From R-RK-3 sp963834945 (GTDB lineage: Bacteria; Pseudomonadota; Alphaproteobacteria; Rhizobiales; Rhodomicrobiaceae): DNA of 64,000 nucleotides. Made by a program: the position numbers and the translations under genes. The stretch is from contig CAWIDT010000001.1 in the NCBI GenBank assembly GCA_963834945.1, forward strand, positions 434,001 through 498,000, in the 5' to 3' direction. Below, in pieces: positions 46,131 through 55,987 of this stretch. The stretch's first letter is position 1; the number at the start of each line of letters is the position of its first letter. Under the pieces are notes generated by a model, which saw nothing but the letters and a program-made list of their open reading frames with translations, was not told the origin of the DNA and did no database searches.

Positions 46131-46687
46131 CGACGACGATAAATCGCGGCGAGGACGCCGTTCCGCGAGAGGAATATTCCGGGTTCGCCAAGCTGCTGCA
46201 CTGGACCATCGCCGCCTTCGTGCTGTGCATCATCCCTATGGGCATCATCATGAACAGAATTCCCAGCGGGCTATTGCAGAATTCGCTGTACACACTGCAC
46301 CGCTCTTTCGGCGCACTGGTTCTGGTCCTGATGCTGATCCGCCTTGCCTACCGGCTGATTAACGGAGCGCCCGCGCCGGAGCCGACGCTCACGCCGCTGC
46401 AGCGCGTTGGATCCAGCGTCGTACATCTGTGCCTCTACGTCCTGGTGATCGCACAGCCGATCATCGGCTGGGTCGCGACATCCGCCTATGGCGCGCAAAT
46501 ATCGTTCCTCGGCCTGTTCACGCTGCCGGCGCCGGTGTCGAAGGACGAGGCGCTCTCTAAGCCGCTGTTCTTCGTGCATGAGCTGATCGGCTTTACAATA
46601 GCAGGGCTGCTCGTCATGCATATTGGCGCTGCATTGTTCCATTATTATGTTAGGCGGGACGGTGTTTTGCAGCGCATGTTGCCCTGA
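46127..46687 (+). CDS. cytochrome b561
   Basis: A 186-residue four-helix di-haem membrane cytochrome of the bacterial b561 (YodB/CybB) family. Haem-ligand histidines sit in KLLHWTIAAFVL, LYTLHRSFGALVL, FFVHELIGFTIAGL and LLVMHIGAALFHYYV. It is translationally coupled to the preceding reductase, so the pair may share a redox link, though b561 proteins more often act on quinone or superoxide. Function beyond electron transfer is not determinable. Confidence 0.9.
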   Translation: MTTTINRGEDAVPREEYSGFAKLLHWTIAAFVLCIIPMGIIMNRIPSGLLQNSLYTLHRSFGALVLVLMLIRLAYRLINGAPAPEPTLTPLQRVGSSVVHLCLYVLVIAQPIIGWVATSAYGAQISFLGLFTLPAPVSKDEALSKPLFFVHELIGFTIAGLLVMHIGAALFHYYVRRDGVLQRMLP

Positions 46688-46782
46688 CATGGCTTGATGC
46701 CGGCTTAGCGATTCCCGCAAGCCACTGGAAAAGGACGATTTCGCGCTTCGAATCGCCGCCGGTTTGTGTATTCTGCAAGCCC

Positions 46783-48408
46783 ATGGCGCGATATATCTTC
46801 ATTACCGGCGGCGTGGTTTCCTCTCTGGGAAAAGGTCTGGCATCCGCGGCACTTGGGGCACTGCTCCAGGCGCGCGGCTTCAAGGTGCGGCTGCGCAAGC
46901 TCGATCCCTATCTCAACGTCGATCCGGGGACGATGAGTCCCTATCAGCATGGCGAGGTTTTCGTCACGGATGACGGGGCGGAAACCGACCTCGATCTCGG
47001 TCATTATGAGCGGTTCACCGGCGTCTCGGCGACGCGCGCCGACAATGTGACGACCGGCCGCATCTATCAGGACATTCTGACGCGCGAACGGCGCGGCGAC
47101 TATCTCGGCGGCACGGTACAGGTGATCCCGCATGTCACCAATGCCATCAAGGAGTTTATCGTCGCGGACAATGACGATGTCGATTTCGTGCTGGTCGAGA
47201 TCGGCGGCACAGTCGGAGACATCGAGGGGCTGCCGTTTTTCGAGGCGATCCGTCAGCTCGGCAACGAGCTGCCGCGCAACACCGCCATCTACATTCATTT
47301 GACGCTGCTGCCCTATATTTCGGCGGCGGGCGAGCTGAAGACCAAGCCGACGCAGCATTCGGTCAAGGAACTGCGCTCCATCGGCATTCAGCCAGACATT
47401 CTCTTATGCCGCTGCGATCGCCCCGTGCCCGCCGAGGAGCGGCGCAAGATCGCGCTGTTCTGCAATGTGCGTCCTTCGGCGGTCATTCAGGCGCTGGATG
47501 TGGACAATATCTACGACGTGCCGGTCGCCTATCACAATGAGGGGCTGGACAGCGAGGTGCTGGACGCCTTCGGCATAGACGCGCCGCCGCCCAACCTGTC
47601 GCGCTGGAACGAGATTTCGCGCCGCATCGCGGCACCGGACGGCGATGTGAACGTCGCGGTCGTCGGCAAATATACCGGCATGAAGGATGCCTACAAGTCG
47701 CTGATCCAGGCGCTCACCCATGGCGGCATCGCCAACCGGGTGCGGGTAAACCTGTCCTGGATCAATTCGGAGTCCTTGGAGAAGCGCGCCTCGGCCGAGC
47801 AGTTCGAGAATGTCCATGCCATCCTCGTCCCCGGCGGGTTCGGCGAGCGCGGCACCGAAGGCAAGATCGAGGCGGCCCGCTATGCCCGCACGAAGCGCGT
47901 GCCGTATCTCGGCATCTGTTTCGGCATGCAGATGGCCGTGATCGAAGTGGCGCGCCACGTCGCCGGCATCAACGGCGCCAGTTCCACCGAATTCGGCGAG
48001 ACGCAGGCGCCGGTTGTCGGGCTGATGACCGAATGGATGAACGGCGAGGCGATCGAGCGGCGGCGCGCCAATGGCGATCTCGGCGGCACGATGCGGCTGG
48101 GCTCTTATGCGGCCCATCTCCAGCCCGGCAGTCTCGCGGCGCGGATTTACGGGTCCTCGCAGATCGTCGAGCGGCACCGCCACCGCTATGAAGTGAACAT
48201 GAATTACCGTCCGCAGCTCGAAGCCGCCGGCATGCGGTTTTCGGGCATCTCACCGGATGGGATGCTGCCCGAAATCGTCGAGATTCCGAACCATCCATGG
48301 TTCATCGGCGTGCAATTCCATCCGGAATTGCGGTCGCGCCCCTTCGCCCCGCATCCGCTGTTTGCCTCCTTCATCGAGGCCGCCGTGGAGCAGAGCCGGC
48401 TGGTTTGA
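46783..48408 (+). CDS. pyrG: CTP synthase
   Basis: A 541-residue enzyme that aminates UTP to CTP. N-terminal synthetase domain: YIFITGGVVSSLGKGLASAAL, RKLDPYLNVDPGTMSPYQHGEVFVTDDG (phosphate loop and UTP site). C-terminal class-I glutamine amidotransferase: VPGGFGERG, GICFGMQMAVIE with the nucleophile Cys, and VQFHPE. Full length and intact. The 95 bases upstream show no obvious promoter. Confidence 0.98.
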   Translation: MARYIFITGGVVSSLGKGLASAALGALLQARGFKVRLRKLDPYLNVDPGTMSPYQHGEVFVTDDGAETDLDLGHYERFTGVSATRADNVTTGRIYQDILTRERRGDYLGGTVQVIPHVTNAIKEFIVADNDDVDFVLVEIGGTVGDIEGLPFFEAIRQLGNELPRNTAIYIHLTLLPYISAAGELKTKPTQHSVKELRSIGIQPDILLCRCDRPVPAEERRKIALFCNVRPSAVIQALDVDNIYDVPVAYHNEGLDSEVLDAFGIDAPPPNLSRWNEISRRIAAPDGDVNVAVVGKYTGMKDAYKSLIQALTHGGIANRVRVNLSWINSESLEKRASAEQFENVHAILVPGGFGERGTEGKIEAARYARTKRVPYLGICFGMQMAVIEVARHVAGINGASSTEFGETQAPVVGLMTEWMNGEAIERRRANGDLGGTMRLGSYAAHLQPGSLAARIYGSSQIVERHRHRYEVNMNYRPQLEAAGMRFSGISPDGMLPEIVEIPNHPWFIGVQFHPELRSRPFAPHPLFASFIEAAVEQSRLV

Positions 48409-48502
48409 GGCCGCCTCCGCGGAACCGCTCCGAGCCCCCGCGCGTTCGTTCCTGGGTACTCCGAAGCTTGCCGAATCCGCCAAACCGTGATCACCTTTCC
48501 TG

Positions 48503-49438
48503 ATGACGACCTTGTACATCACGCATGCAAGTTTTCTTGACCACGATACCGGTCCCGGCCATCCCGAACGGCCGGATCGCCTCCGGGCGGTCGAGAAGGT
48601 TCTCACCCATGAACTGTTCACCGCGTTGAAGCGCGAAGAGGCGCCCAAGGCCGACGACGAGCCGATCGCCCGCGTCCATCCCGAATCCTATATCGACGCG
48701 ATCCGGGCGGCGGCGCCCGAGCAGGGCCTGGTCTATCTCGACGGCGACACGCCGATGTCGCCCGGCACCCTCAATGCCCTCTATCATGGGGTGGGAGCGG
48801 CAATCCGCGCCACCGATGCGGTGATGAGCGGCGAGGTCGCCAACGCCTTTTGCGGCATCCGCCCGCCTGGACATCACGCCGAGCCCGACCGCGCCATGGG
48901 GTTCTGCTTCTTCAACAATGTCGCCATTGCCGCCCAGCATGCCCGCGCCCGTCACGGCGCCGAGCGGGTGGCGGTCATCGATTTCGACGTGCATCATGGC
49001 AATGGCACGCAAGCCGCCTTCTGGTCTGAGCGGAACCTGTTCTACGGGTCGACGCATCAGGTGCCGCTCTATCCGGGAAGCGGCTATCAGAACGAAACAG
49101 GCGCCTTCGGCAATATCGTCAATGCGCCGCTGCGTTCCGGCGATGCGGGGCCCCAATTCAAGGATGCGTTCCGCGGCCGCATCCTGCCCGAGCTGACCAA
49201 TTTCGCCCCCGATCTCGTCATCGTGTCAGCCGGCTTCGATGCGCATCGCGACGACCCGCTGGCGGGTCTTCAACTCGTCGAGGAGGATTTCTCCTGGGCA
49301 ACCTACAAGCTGGCCGAGATGGCCGCCAAACATGCCGGTGGCCGGCTCGTCTCGGTGCTGGAAGGCGGCTACGATCTGCGCGCGCTGGCGGGATCGGCCG
49401 GCGCGCATGTCGCTGCCTTGATGGATACCGGCAGCTGA
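48503..49438 (+). CDS. histone-deacetylase-family amidohydrolase
   Basis: A 311-residue zinc amidohydrolase of the HDAC/AcuC/acetylpolyamine type. Active-site blocks: RPPGHHAEPDRAMGFCFFNNVA (two histidines), VIDFDVHHGNGTQAAF (zinc ligands) and SAGFDAHRDDPLAG. Substrates in bacteria include acetylpolyamines or acetylated proteins. It lies 41 bases before xseB and then dxs on the same strand, a grouping common in alphaproteobacteria. Confidence 0.92.
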   Translation: MTTLYITHASFLDHDTGPGHPERPDRLRAVEKVLTHELFTALKREEAPKADDEPIARVHPESYIDAIRAAAPEQGLVYLDGDTPMSPGTLNALYHGVGAAIRATDAVMSGEVANAFCGIRPPGHHAEPDRAMGFCFFNNVAIAAQHARARHGAERVAVIDFDVHHGNGTQAAFWSERNLFYGSTHQVPLYPGSGYQNETGAFGNIVNAPLRSGDAGPQFKDAFRGRILPELTNFAPDLVIVSAGFDAHRDDPLAGLQLVEEDFSWATYKLAEMAAKHAGGRLVSVLEGGYDLRALAGSAGAHVAALMDTGS

Positions 49439-49479
49439 TTGCCGGTATCGCGCGAAACCCAAGACAAGAAGGATACGAT

Positions 49480-49740
49480 ATGGGCCAATCCTCAGCCCCA
49501 CAGGCGGACATTCAGGCGATGACCTTCGAGCAGGCGTTAAAGGAGCTTGAACAGATTGTCGGCAAGCTGGAACGCGGCGACGTCGAATTGGAGCCCTCGA
49601 TCGAGCTTTACGAGCGCGGCGAAGCGCTGCGGGCGCATTGCGAAAAGCTCCTGCAGCGGATCGAAGCCAAGGTCGAGAAAATCACCCTGGACGCACAAGG
49701 CGTGCCGAATGGAAGCGTGCCGCTCGACGCCGGGCAGTGA
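49480..49740 (+). CDS. xseB: exodeoxyribonuclease VII small subunit
   Basis: An 86-residue XseB: MTFEQALKELEQIVGKLERGDVELEPSIELYERGEALRAHCEKLL is the conserved helical hairpin. It pairs with XseA (not in the window) to degrade single-stranded DNA. An AAGAAGGA site precedes the ATG. Upstream of dxs, as in many proteobacteria. Confidence 0.95.
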   Translation: MGQSSAPQADIQAMTFEQALKELEQIVGKLERGDVELEPSIELYERGEALRAHCEKLLQRIEAKVEKITLDAQGVPNGSVPLDAGQ

Positions 49741-49867
49741 CATATTGTCTCAAAATTGTGACGTTCACGCGTGGTTTAGCAAGGAATTCCATAAAACTAG
49801 GGTATAAATCGGAAAGGTGATCAGCCGCCGGACGAAGGCGGCAAAGCAATCGCGAGGAAGTCTGCCA

Positions 49868-51787
49868 GTGACTGGTTCCAGTAAAACGCCGCTTCTCGAC
49901 CAAATCCGCATCCCGTCCGATCTCCGCAAATTCAGCGAAAAAGATCTGCCCCAGATCGCCGCCGAGCTGCGGTGGGAAACCATCGACGCCGTATCCGTTA
50001 CCGGCGGCCATCTCGGCGCCGGCCTCGGCGTAGTCGAGCTGACTGTGGCGCTGCATTATCTGTTCGACACGCCCCGCGACAAGCTGATCTGGGATGTCGG
50101 CCACCAATGCTATCCGCACAAAATCCTCACCGGACGGCGCGACCGCATCCGCACCTTGCGGCAGGGCGGCGGCCTTTCCGGTTTCACCAAGCGCGCGGAG
50201 AGCGAGTACGACCCGTTCGGCGCGGCGCATTCCTCAACCTCGATTTCCGCCGGTCTGGGCATGGCCGTGGCGCGCGATCTGAAGCAGGAGAAGCATAATG
50301 TCGTCGCCGTGATCGGCGACGGCGCGATGAGCGCGGGCATGGCCTATGAGGCGATGAACAATGCCGGCGCCATGGACAAGCGGCTCATCGTCATCCTCAA
50401 CGACAATGATATGTCGATCGCGCCGCCCGTCGGCGCGCTGAGCGCCTATCTCGCCCGCATCAATTCGAGCCAGACCTATCTGGCGATCCGCGATTTCGTC
50501 AGGCAGCTGGCCAAGCGCCTGCCCAAGGATTGGGAGCGGCGGGCGGCCCGCGCCGAGGAATATACCCGCAATTTCTGGGCCGGCGGCGTCCTGTTCGAGG
50601 AGCTCGGCTTCTACTATGTCGGACCTGTGGACGGCCACAATCTGGATCATTTGCTCCCCGTGCTGCGCAATGTGCGTGACGCCGATGTCGGCCCGGTGCT
50701 AGTCCACGTCGTCACCCAGAAGGGCAAGGGCTACGAACCGGCGGAGAAATCCGCCGACAAATATCACGGCGTCAGCAAGTTCAACGTCATCACCGGCGCG
50801 CAGGCGGTCTCCAAGCCGAATGCGCCGAGCTACACCAAGGTCTTCGCCCAGAGCCTCATCAAGGAGGCGCGCAAGGATGACCGGATCGTCGCGGTGACCG
50901 CGGCGATGCCTGGCGGGACCGGGCTTGATCTGTTCGCCCGCGAATTCCCCGGCCGGTGCTTCGATGTCGGCATCGCCGAACAGCACGGCGTGACCTTCGC
51001 GGCGGGGCTGGCGACCCAGGGCTTCAAGCCGTTCGCGGCGATCTATTCGACCTTCCTGCAACGCGCCTACGACCAGGTGGTGCATGACGTGGCCGTGCAG
51101 AAATTGCCGGTGCGCTTCGCCATCGACCGCGCCGGGCTGGTCGGGGCGGACGGCCCCACTCATGCCGGCTCCTTCGATGTCGCCTATCTGACCTGCCTGC
51201 CCGGCTTCGTCGTCATGGCCGCCGCCGACGAGGTCGAACTGAAACATATGGTCGCCACCGCCGTGGCCATCGACGACCGCCCGAGCGCCTTCCGCTATCC
51301 ACGCGGCGAGGGCTGGGGCATGGAGATGCCTGAGGAAGGACAGCCGCTGGAGATCGGACGCGGGCGTGTGCTTCGCGAAGGGTCCGCCGTTGCGCTTTTG
51401 TCCTTCGGCGGCAGGCTCGCCGAGTGCCTTGTCGCAGCCGAGCAGCTTGCCGCGCGCGGCCTTTCGACGACGGTCGCGGACGCCCGTTTCGCCAAGCCGC
51501 TGGATCACGACCTCATTCGCCAGCTCGCCCGCCATCATGAGGTGCTGGTGAGCATCGAGGAAGGCTCACGCGGCGGCTTCGGCGCGCATCTGCTGCATTT
51601 CCTCGCCGAGGACGGCCTGCTGGATGCCGGCCTGAAGGTACGCACGCTGCATTTGCCCGACCACTTCATCGACCAGGACAAGCCCGAGCGCATGTATGAG
51701 CAGGCCGGGCTGGACGCGGGCGGCATTGTCCGAATGGTGCTCCTGGCGCTCAACCCGGAAATCAGGCACGAGCAAACCATCGCCTAA
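49868..51787 (+). CDS. dxs: 1-deoxy-D-xylulose-5-phosphate synthase
   Basis: A 639-residue thiamine-diphosphate enzyme making DXP from pyruvate and glyceraldehyde-3-phosphate, the entry to the MEP isoprenoid pathway that supplies carotenoids and the phytyl tail. Motifs: DVGHQCYPHKILTGR, thiamine site GDGAMSAGMAYEAMNNAG, FDVGIAEQHGVTFAAG. The start is taken as GTG 49868, preceded by GAGGAAG at seven bases and giving the normal TGSSKTPLLDQIR beginning; an earlier in-frame GTG at 49817 is possible. Intact. Confidence 0.96.
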   Translation: MTGSSKTPLLDQIRIPSDLRKFSEKDLPQIAAELRWETIDAVSVTGGHLGAGLGVVELTVALHYLFDTPRDKLIWDVGHQCYPHKILTGRRDRIRTLRQGGGLSGFTKRAESEYDPFGAAHSSTSISAGLGMAVARDLKQEKHNVVAVIGDGAMSAGMAYEAMNNAGAMDKRLIVILNDNDMSIAPPVGALSAYLARINSSQTYLAIRDFVRQLAKRLPKDWERRAARAEEYTRNFWAGGVLFEELGFYYVGPVDGHNLDHLLPVLRNVRDADVGPVLVHVVTQKGKGYEPAEKSADKYHGVSKFNVITGAQAVSKPNAPSYTKVFAQSLIKEARKDDRIVAVTAAMPGGTGLDLFAREFPGRCFDVGIAEQHGVTFAAGLATQGFKPFAAIYSTFLQRAYDQVVHDVAVQKLPVRFAIDRAGLVGADGPTHAGSFDVAYLTCLPGFVVMAAADEVELKHMVATAVAIDDRPSAFRYPRGEGWGMEMPEEGQPLEIGRGRVLREGSAVALLSFGGRLAECLVAAEQLAARGLSTTVADARFAKPLDHDLIRQLARHHEVLVSIEEGSRGGFGAHLLHFLAEDGLLDAGLKVRTLHLPDHFIDQDKPERMYEQAGLDAGGIVRMVLLALNPEIRHEQTIA

Positions 51788-51895
51788 TGGCACAGCAGCG
51801 GCGTCCGACGTTTTTGTCGCCTCGGACGAAGCGAAGCGGAGATCCGGGGTCTAATCCCCCGGACGACCAGGGCGACGACCGTCCGGTGCATCGCC

Positions 51896-52843
51896 CTACC
51901 GTTTCGGACGGCCCGAGACAAGCTGCGTCAGCATGTCGGCGATCAGGCCTTCGAGCAGCGCCGTCTTATAGCCGGTCATGGGCAGCGGCTGCGCGCCCGC
52001 CGTGGTGGCGCGCGCCACGGCTCCGATGAGCCCCGGATTAAGGCTCTCGCCGGAGGCCATCGCCTCGATGCCCGGCAGGCGCAACGGTACTGGGGCGACG
52101 CCGCCGATAGCGATCCGCATGGTGTCCACGCGCCTCTCCGTCAGCACGATGCGGATCACCGCCTCCACCAGCGGCCATTCCGCGTGCGACCGGCTGATCA
52201 CCCGCTTATAGGCCGCCCGCTCTCCCGGAACCGGGGCCGCCAGATCGACGAACCGGATAATCTCATCGGCGGCGAGGCTATTGTCGCGCGTGCCGTCCGA
52301 GCCGTCACCCATCAGCGTTTCGGCGGAGATCGCCTCGCGCGCCGTGGTCGTGACGGTTGCGTCATAAGCCATCAGCGCGACGGCCAGCGTCGAGGGATGC
52401 GGCGCAACGCAAGCGCCAAGGTCGAAATTGACGCCATAGAGGTGATTGCCATTGCGTGCCGAACAGACCGCATCGCCCTTCTTCAGGCAGGCAAGCTGCG
52501 GATGGCGGTAATACCAGCAGCGGGACCGTTGCGCGAGATTGCCGCCGATCGTGGCCAGATTGCGGATTTGCGGTGTCGCGAGCCCCTGCGCGGCGCCGGT
52601 GAGGCCCGGATATCCCTCGCGGCAATAGCCATCGGCAGCCAGACCCGCGACGCTGACATAGCTGCCGATGCGAACGCCGCCATCCTCGCGCCAGGCGATC
52701 TGCAGCATCTCCTCGTCCGGCTCGATCTGAATGATCGGCCCGGCGGAGACGCCGCTGCGCCGCCTTTCGGAAAGATCGGTTCCGGAGGCGCGCAGCTCGG
52801 GCTGAAGCGCAGCGAGGGTGCGCTCGTGATCGGTGCCGGTCAT
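51896..52843 (-). CDS. FAD-binding subunit of a molybdenum hydroxylase (YagS/PaoB-like)
   Basis: A 315-residue xanthine-dehydrogenase-type FAD subunit. LATPQIRNLATIGGNLAQRSRC is the FAD motif; the following CWYYRHPQLACLKKGDAVCSARNG cysteine-rich loop is typical of the YagS/PaoB branch, where it holds an extra 4Fe-4S cluster. It passes electrons from the Mo/2Fe-2S subunit onward. Four-base overlap with the upstream gene shows co-translation. The N-terminus lacks the usual first FAD strand, so the true start may be missing a segment or the subunit is short. Confidence 0.87.
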   Translation of the reverse strand: MTGTDHERTLAALQPELRASGTDLSERRRSGVSAGPIIQIEPDEEMLQIAWREDGGVRIGSYVSVAGLAADGYCREGYPGLTGAAQGLATPQIRNLATIGGNLAQRSRCWYYRHPQLACLKKGDAVCSARNGNHLYGVNFDLGACVAPHPSTLAVALMAYDATVTTTAREAISAETLMGDGSDGTRDNSLAADEIIRFVDLAAPVPGERAAYKRVISRSHAEWPLVEAVIRIVLTERRVDTMRIAIGGVAPVPLRLPGIEAMASGESLNPGLIGAVARATTAGAQPLPMTGYKTALLEGLIADMLTQLVSGRPKR

Positions 52844-55521
52844 GCCGCCGATCCCTTCGTCAGCGCTTTGATGAGGCGGTCGGGCCGCATGGGGATTTCG
52901 CGCAGCCTGAGGCCGGTCGCGTCACGCACCGCATTGGCGATGCAGGCCGCAACCGGCAATGTGGCGATCTCGCCGAGACCGATGCCGCCGCCCGGCACAT
53001 GCTCGAAGCCGGCTTCGTCGAAGTGGATGTCGATCTCGGGAACATCGCCGATGCCGGGAATGCGATAATCCTCCAGCCCCGTCGTCAGCACGGCTCCGGT
53101 CGCCTGGTCGACCTGGCGGTCCTCATACAGGGCGTAGCCAATGCCCTGGATGATCGAACCCGCCACCTGGTTGCGGGCCAGCACCGGATGCTGGACGCGC
53201 CCGACCGCCAGCCCGGCGGTAAAGCGCGTCACCCGGCAATGGCCCAGCAGCGTGTCGACCTCGACTTCGGCGGCGTGCACCGCTCCGGCCGAGCCCTGCC
53301 CCGTATGCAGATGCGCGAACCGCCGCAGCAGCCAATCGACGGACTTGCCGACGAACCCGCCTTCCTGCAGCGGCGACAGCCCGCGATGCTCGGCGGACGT
53401 TTCATCCGGCGGCCGTTCGGCGCGAACGGCGATGTCCGGCGATGCCGCGATGATGTCCCGCCATGGCGCGTTGTCGCCGATCTCGCCGCGTGCCGCCTCG
53501 CGCAACGCGGTTTTCAGCTTCTCCGCCGCCGCAAGCACGGCGGGCACCAGGCTCGCGGTGGTGCGGCTGCCGCCGGATATGGGGCCGAGCGCCAGCTTGG
53601 AATCGCCGATAACGACACCGATCTCGGCCTGCTCCAGCCCGAACGCCTCGGCGGCGGTCCTGGCCAGCACGCTGCGGATGCCGGTGCCCATATCCTGCAC
53701 CGAGGTGCTGACGGTGAGCCTACCGCTCCGCGCCGCCAGCTCCACCTCAACCCCTTGTTGCCACCAATAGAGCCAGTTGGCCGCGGCGATGCCGACGCCC
53801 CGGCGGAAACGTCCGCTGCGCGCCCCGGATACGGCCCGGTCGCGCCAGATCGGCTGTTCGGCCATCCAGCCGTAAAGCCGCTGGCGTTCGCGGTTGCTGT
53901 CCCAGCGCCGGCGCAGTGCGATGGGGTCGAGGCGCAGCCGCAACGCGGCTTCGTCCACCGCCTGCTCCAGCGCGAAGCTGAGCAACGGCCCGCCCGGTCC
54001 GCGAAATGGAGCGCCGGGGGGAAGGTTGCTGGCCACATCGTAGTCGGCGAGCTCCTTGGCGTCGGCGTCGTACATCATGCGGGCAAAGCCGGCGATCGAC
54101 GAATTCACCGCAACGCCCGCATCCGCATAGGCCTTCACCGACATGGCCTGGAGTTCGCCGCCAGGCCCAGCCAGCAGCGCCACCTGCAATTCCGCGCCGG
54201 GCCGGTAGCCCGTCACGCTCATCTCTTCATGCCGGTCGAAGGCGACACGCACCGGCGCACCGGCCGCGCGGGCAAGCTCCACCGCGGCGACCGTCTCCCC
54301 CGTCAGGTTCAGCTTGGCGCCGAAACCGCCTCCGACATGTTCGGCGAGGACGCGCACCTTGTCCGGCGCCACGCTGAAGCGCTTGGCGATCGTCTTGGCC
54401 AGATGCGCCACCGCTTGCGTCGACAGATGGACGGTGAGGCTGTCGCCGCTCCACCGCGCCGTGGCAGCGTGCGGCTCGAAAGCGGCATGCGATTGCGCTT
54501 CGGTGCGGAACGTGCCCGCCACCAGAAGCGGGTCGCGCCGGTCCTTGGCCTCGCCGAGCAGCTTCCTGGCCTTGGCCGCATTGAGCGAGAATGCCGATGT
54601 AGGCCCTCGCACATTGTTCTTCCACGGTGTCGGGAACATCGGCCCCTCACCTGAATTGGCCGCCGGTTTACGCCACCCCGGATAGACGGCGGGCGCCCCG
54701 GCCTGCCGCGCGGCATCGAGGCCGACGACAGCGGGCAGCGGGCGATATTCGACCTCGATCGCGGCAATCCCGCGCCTGGCGCTCGCCAGATCCACGGCGG
54801 CGACGGCGGCGATCTCCTGGCCGAAGAAGCGAACCACACTGCGCGCGCGCAACATCGGAATCGCGGCTTTTACCCCCGCGACGCGCAGCGCCGGCTCAAG
54901 GTTGAGCGCGGTAATCTGGGCATGCGCCTGGGTGGAGCGCAGAATGGCACCCTCAAGCTGCCCCTCATGCGCGATGTCGACCGTGAATTTGGCCCGGCCG
55001 GTCACCTTGTCCGCCGCTTCCTGGCGGGGCGCGGCAGGCGCGCCATCCTCGAACGCGCCGGCGCAGGCTTGCGCGACCGCCGTGTAAATATTGGGATAAG
55101 CGCCACAACGGCACAGATGCCCCGACAGTGCGGCGGCGATATCCTCCCTGCTTGGCGTATCGCCGGATCGGTGGGCGCGCCAGCGATCGTAAAAGGCAAC
55201 CGCCTCGACGACGAAGCCGGGCGTGCACATGCCGCACTGCATGGCGTCATGCGCGATGAAGGCCTTCTGCACCGGATGCAGATCGTCTTCCGCCAGCCCC
55301 TCCACCGTAACGACTGAATGGCCGGCCACCGCCGCGGCGGGCATCAGGCAACTCGCCACAGTATTGCCCCCGATGAGGACCGTACAGGCGCCGCACACCC
55401 CCGTCCCGCACACCAGCTTCGTGCCGGTCAGACCTTCGTCGCGCCGCAGCAGATCGATGAGCAGCAGATCCGGATCGTCCTCCGCCTCGCAAGGGGCTCC
55501 ATTCAAGGTGAATGCGATCAT
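52840..55521 (-). CDS. fused 2Fe-2S / molybdopterin-binding aldehyde-oxidoreductase-type subunit
   Basis: An 893-residue fusion. Residues 1-165 are a small-subunit-type protein with plant ferredoxin cysteines (CGTGVCGACTV) and a second 2Fe-2S domain (QCGMCTPGF, GHLCRCGAYPNIY). From about 180 it is a molybdenum large subunit: AADKVTGRAKFTVD, GGFGAKLN, PFRGPGGPLLSFA and the catalytic Glu in GIGLGEIATLP. Usually these are separate genes. ATG 55521 has GGAGGAAC before it; the frame is open 18 codons further. No Tat signal is visible, so a cytoplasmic enzyme is likely. Substrate unknown; probably an aldehyde or N-heterocycle. Confidence 0.88.
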   Translation of the reverse strand: MIAFTLNGAPCEAEDDPDLLLIDLLRRDEGLTGTKLVCGTGVCGACTVLIGGNTVASCLMPAAAVAGHSVVTVEGLAEDDLHPVQKAFIAHDAMQCGMCTPGFVVEAVAFYDRWRAHRSGDTPSREDIAAALSGHLCRCGAYPNIYTAVAQACAGAFEDGAPAAPRQEAADKVTGRAKFTVDIAHEGQLEGAILRSTQAHAQITALNLEPALRVAGVKAAIPMLRARSVVRFFGQEIAAVAAVDLASARRGIAAIEVEYRPLPAVVGLDAARQAGAPAVYPGWRKPAANSGEGPMFPTPWKNNVRGPTSAFSLNAAKARKLLGEAKDRRDPLLVAGTFRTEAQSHAAFEPHAATARWSGDSLTVHLSTQAVAHLAKTIAKRFSVAPDKVRVLAEHVGGGFGAKLNLTGETVAAVELARAAGAPVRVAFDRHEEMSVTGYRPGAELQVALLAGPGGELQAMSVKAYADAGVAVNSSIAGFARMMYDADAKELADYDVASNLPPGAPFRGPGGPLLSFALEQAVDEAALRLRLDPIALRRRWDSNRERQRLYGWMAEQPIWRDRAVSGARSGRFRRGVGIAAANWLYWWQQGVEVELAARSGRLTVSTSVQDMGTGIRSVLARTAAEAFGLEQAEIGVVIGDSKLALGPISGGSRTTASLVPAVLAAAEKLKTALREAARGEIGDNAPWRDIIAASPDIAVRAERPPDETSAEHRGLSPLQEGGFVGKSVDWLLRRFAHLHTGQGSAGAVHAAEVEVDTLLGHCRVTRFTAGLAVGRVQHPVLARNQVAGSIIQGIGYALYEDRQVDQATGAVLTTGLEDYRIPGIGDVPEIDIHFDEAGFEHVPGGGIGLGEIATLPVAACIANAVRDATGLRLREIPMRPDRLIKALTKGSAA

Positions 55522-55987
55522 CGTTCCTCCCCGCCCTTCCAATCCCGCCCATAGCGTCCCGGTCGGAAGTCGCACGCTCCGTGTGCGACACTATCAGCTT
55601 CCCGTCATTCAGGGGATCTCCGCGCAAGATATTTTCCCGATCATTTCCGCCCGCAAGGTCGGGTCGGAGAAATCCGGGCTTACCTGCAATATTCACTCAA
55701 TCTTGGATTGCAACAGCAAGTTTATCGCAACCTTATTGTGACAGGGAGGCCGCTCCTGTCGCTTGGAAGCAACAGCCGCATTTTCGCCGCACCCGAGCGA
55801 CAATTGCTTGATTTGCTTCGGCAATTTGACGCCACCTTGCATTTTTCACAGCGTCCCGCCGCCCTTTTTCCGACATCGGCCGGCCACAAAGAGCCTCGCC
55901 GACTGCGCGCTCTATGCTGTAGCTTGATCGAGGTTAACGTGAGTTCCCGTGCTGGGGCGCGGGATGTTTGGGTGCTTTGGGGGGATC
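55522..55987. other. divergent region between Mo-hydroxylase and outer-membrane protein gene
   Basis: 466 bases. Between 55680 and 55745 it is AT-richer (GCAATATTCACTCAATC, AAGTTTATCGCAACC) and could hold a promoter. No gene is supported: frames crossing it are out of context. The beginning of the outer-membrane protein frame is open to 55949 but that part is not signal-like. Confidence 0.5.

Noticed and set aside
51787..51895. Direct gene between dxs and the Mo-hydroxylase genes
   Set aside because: Only 109 bases, with a partial palindrome (GATCCGGGGTCTAATCCCCCGGAC) that is at best a terminator or repeat remnant.
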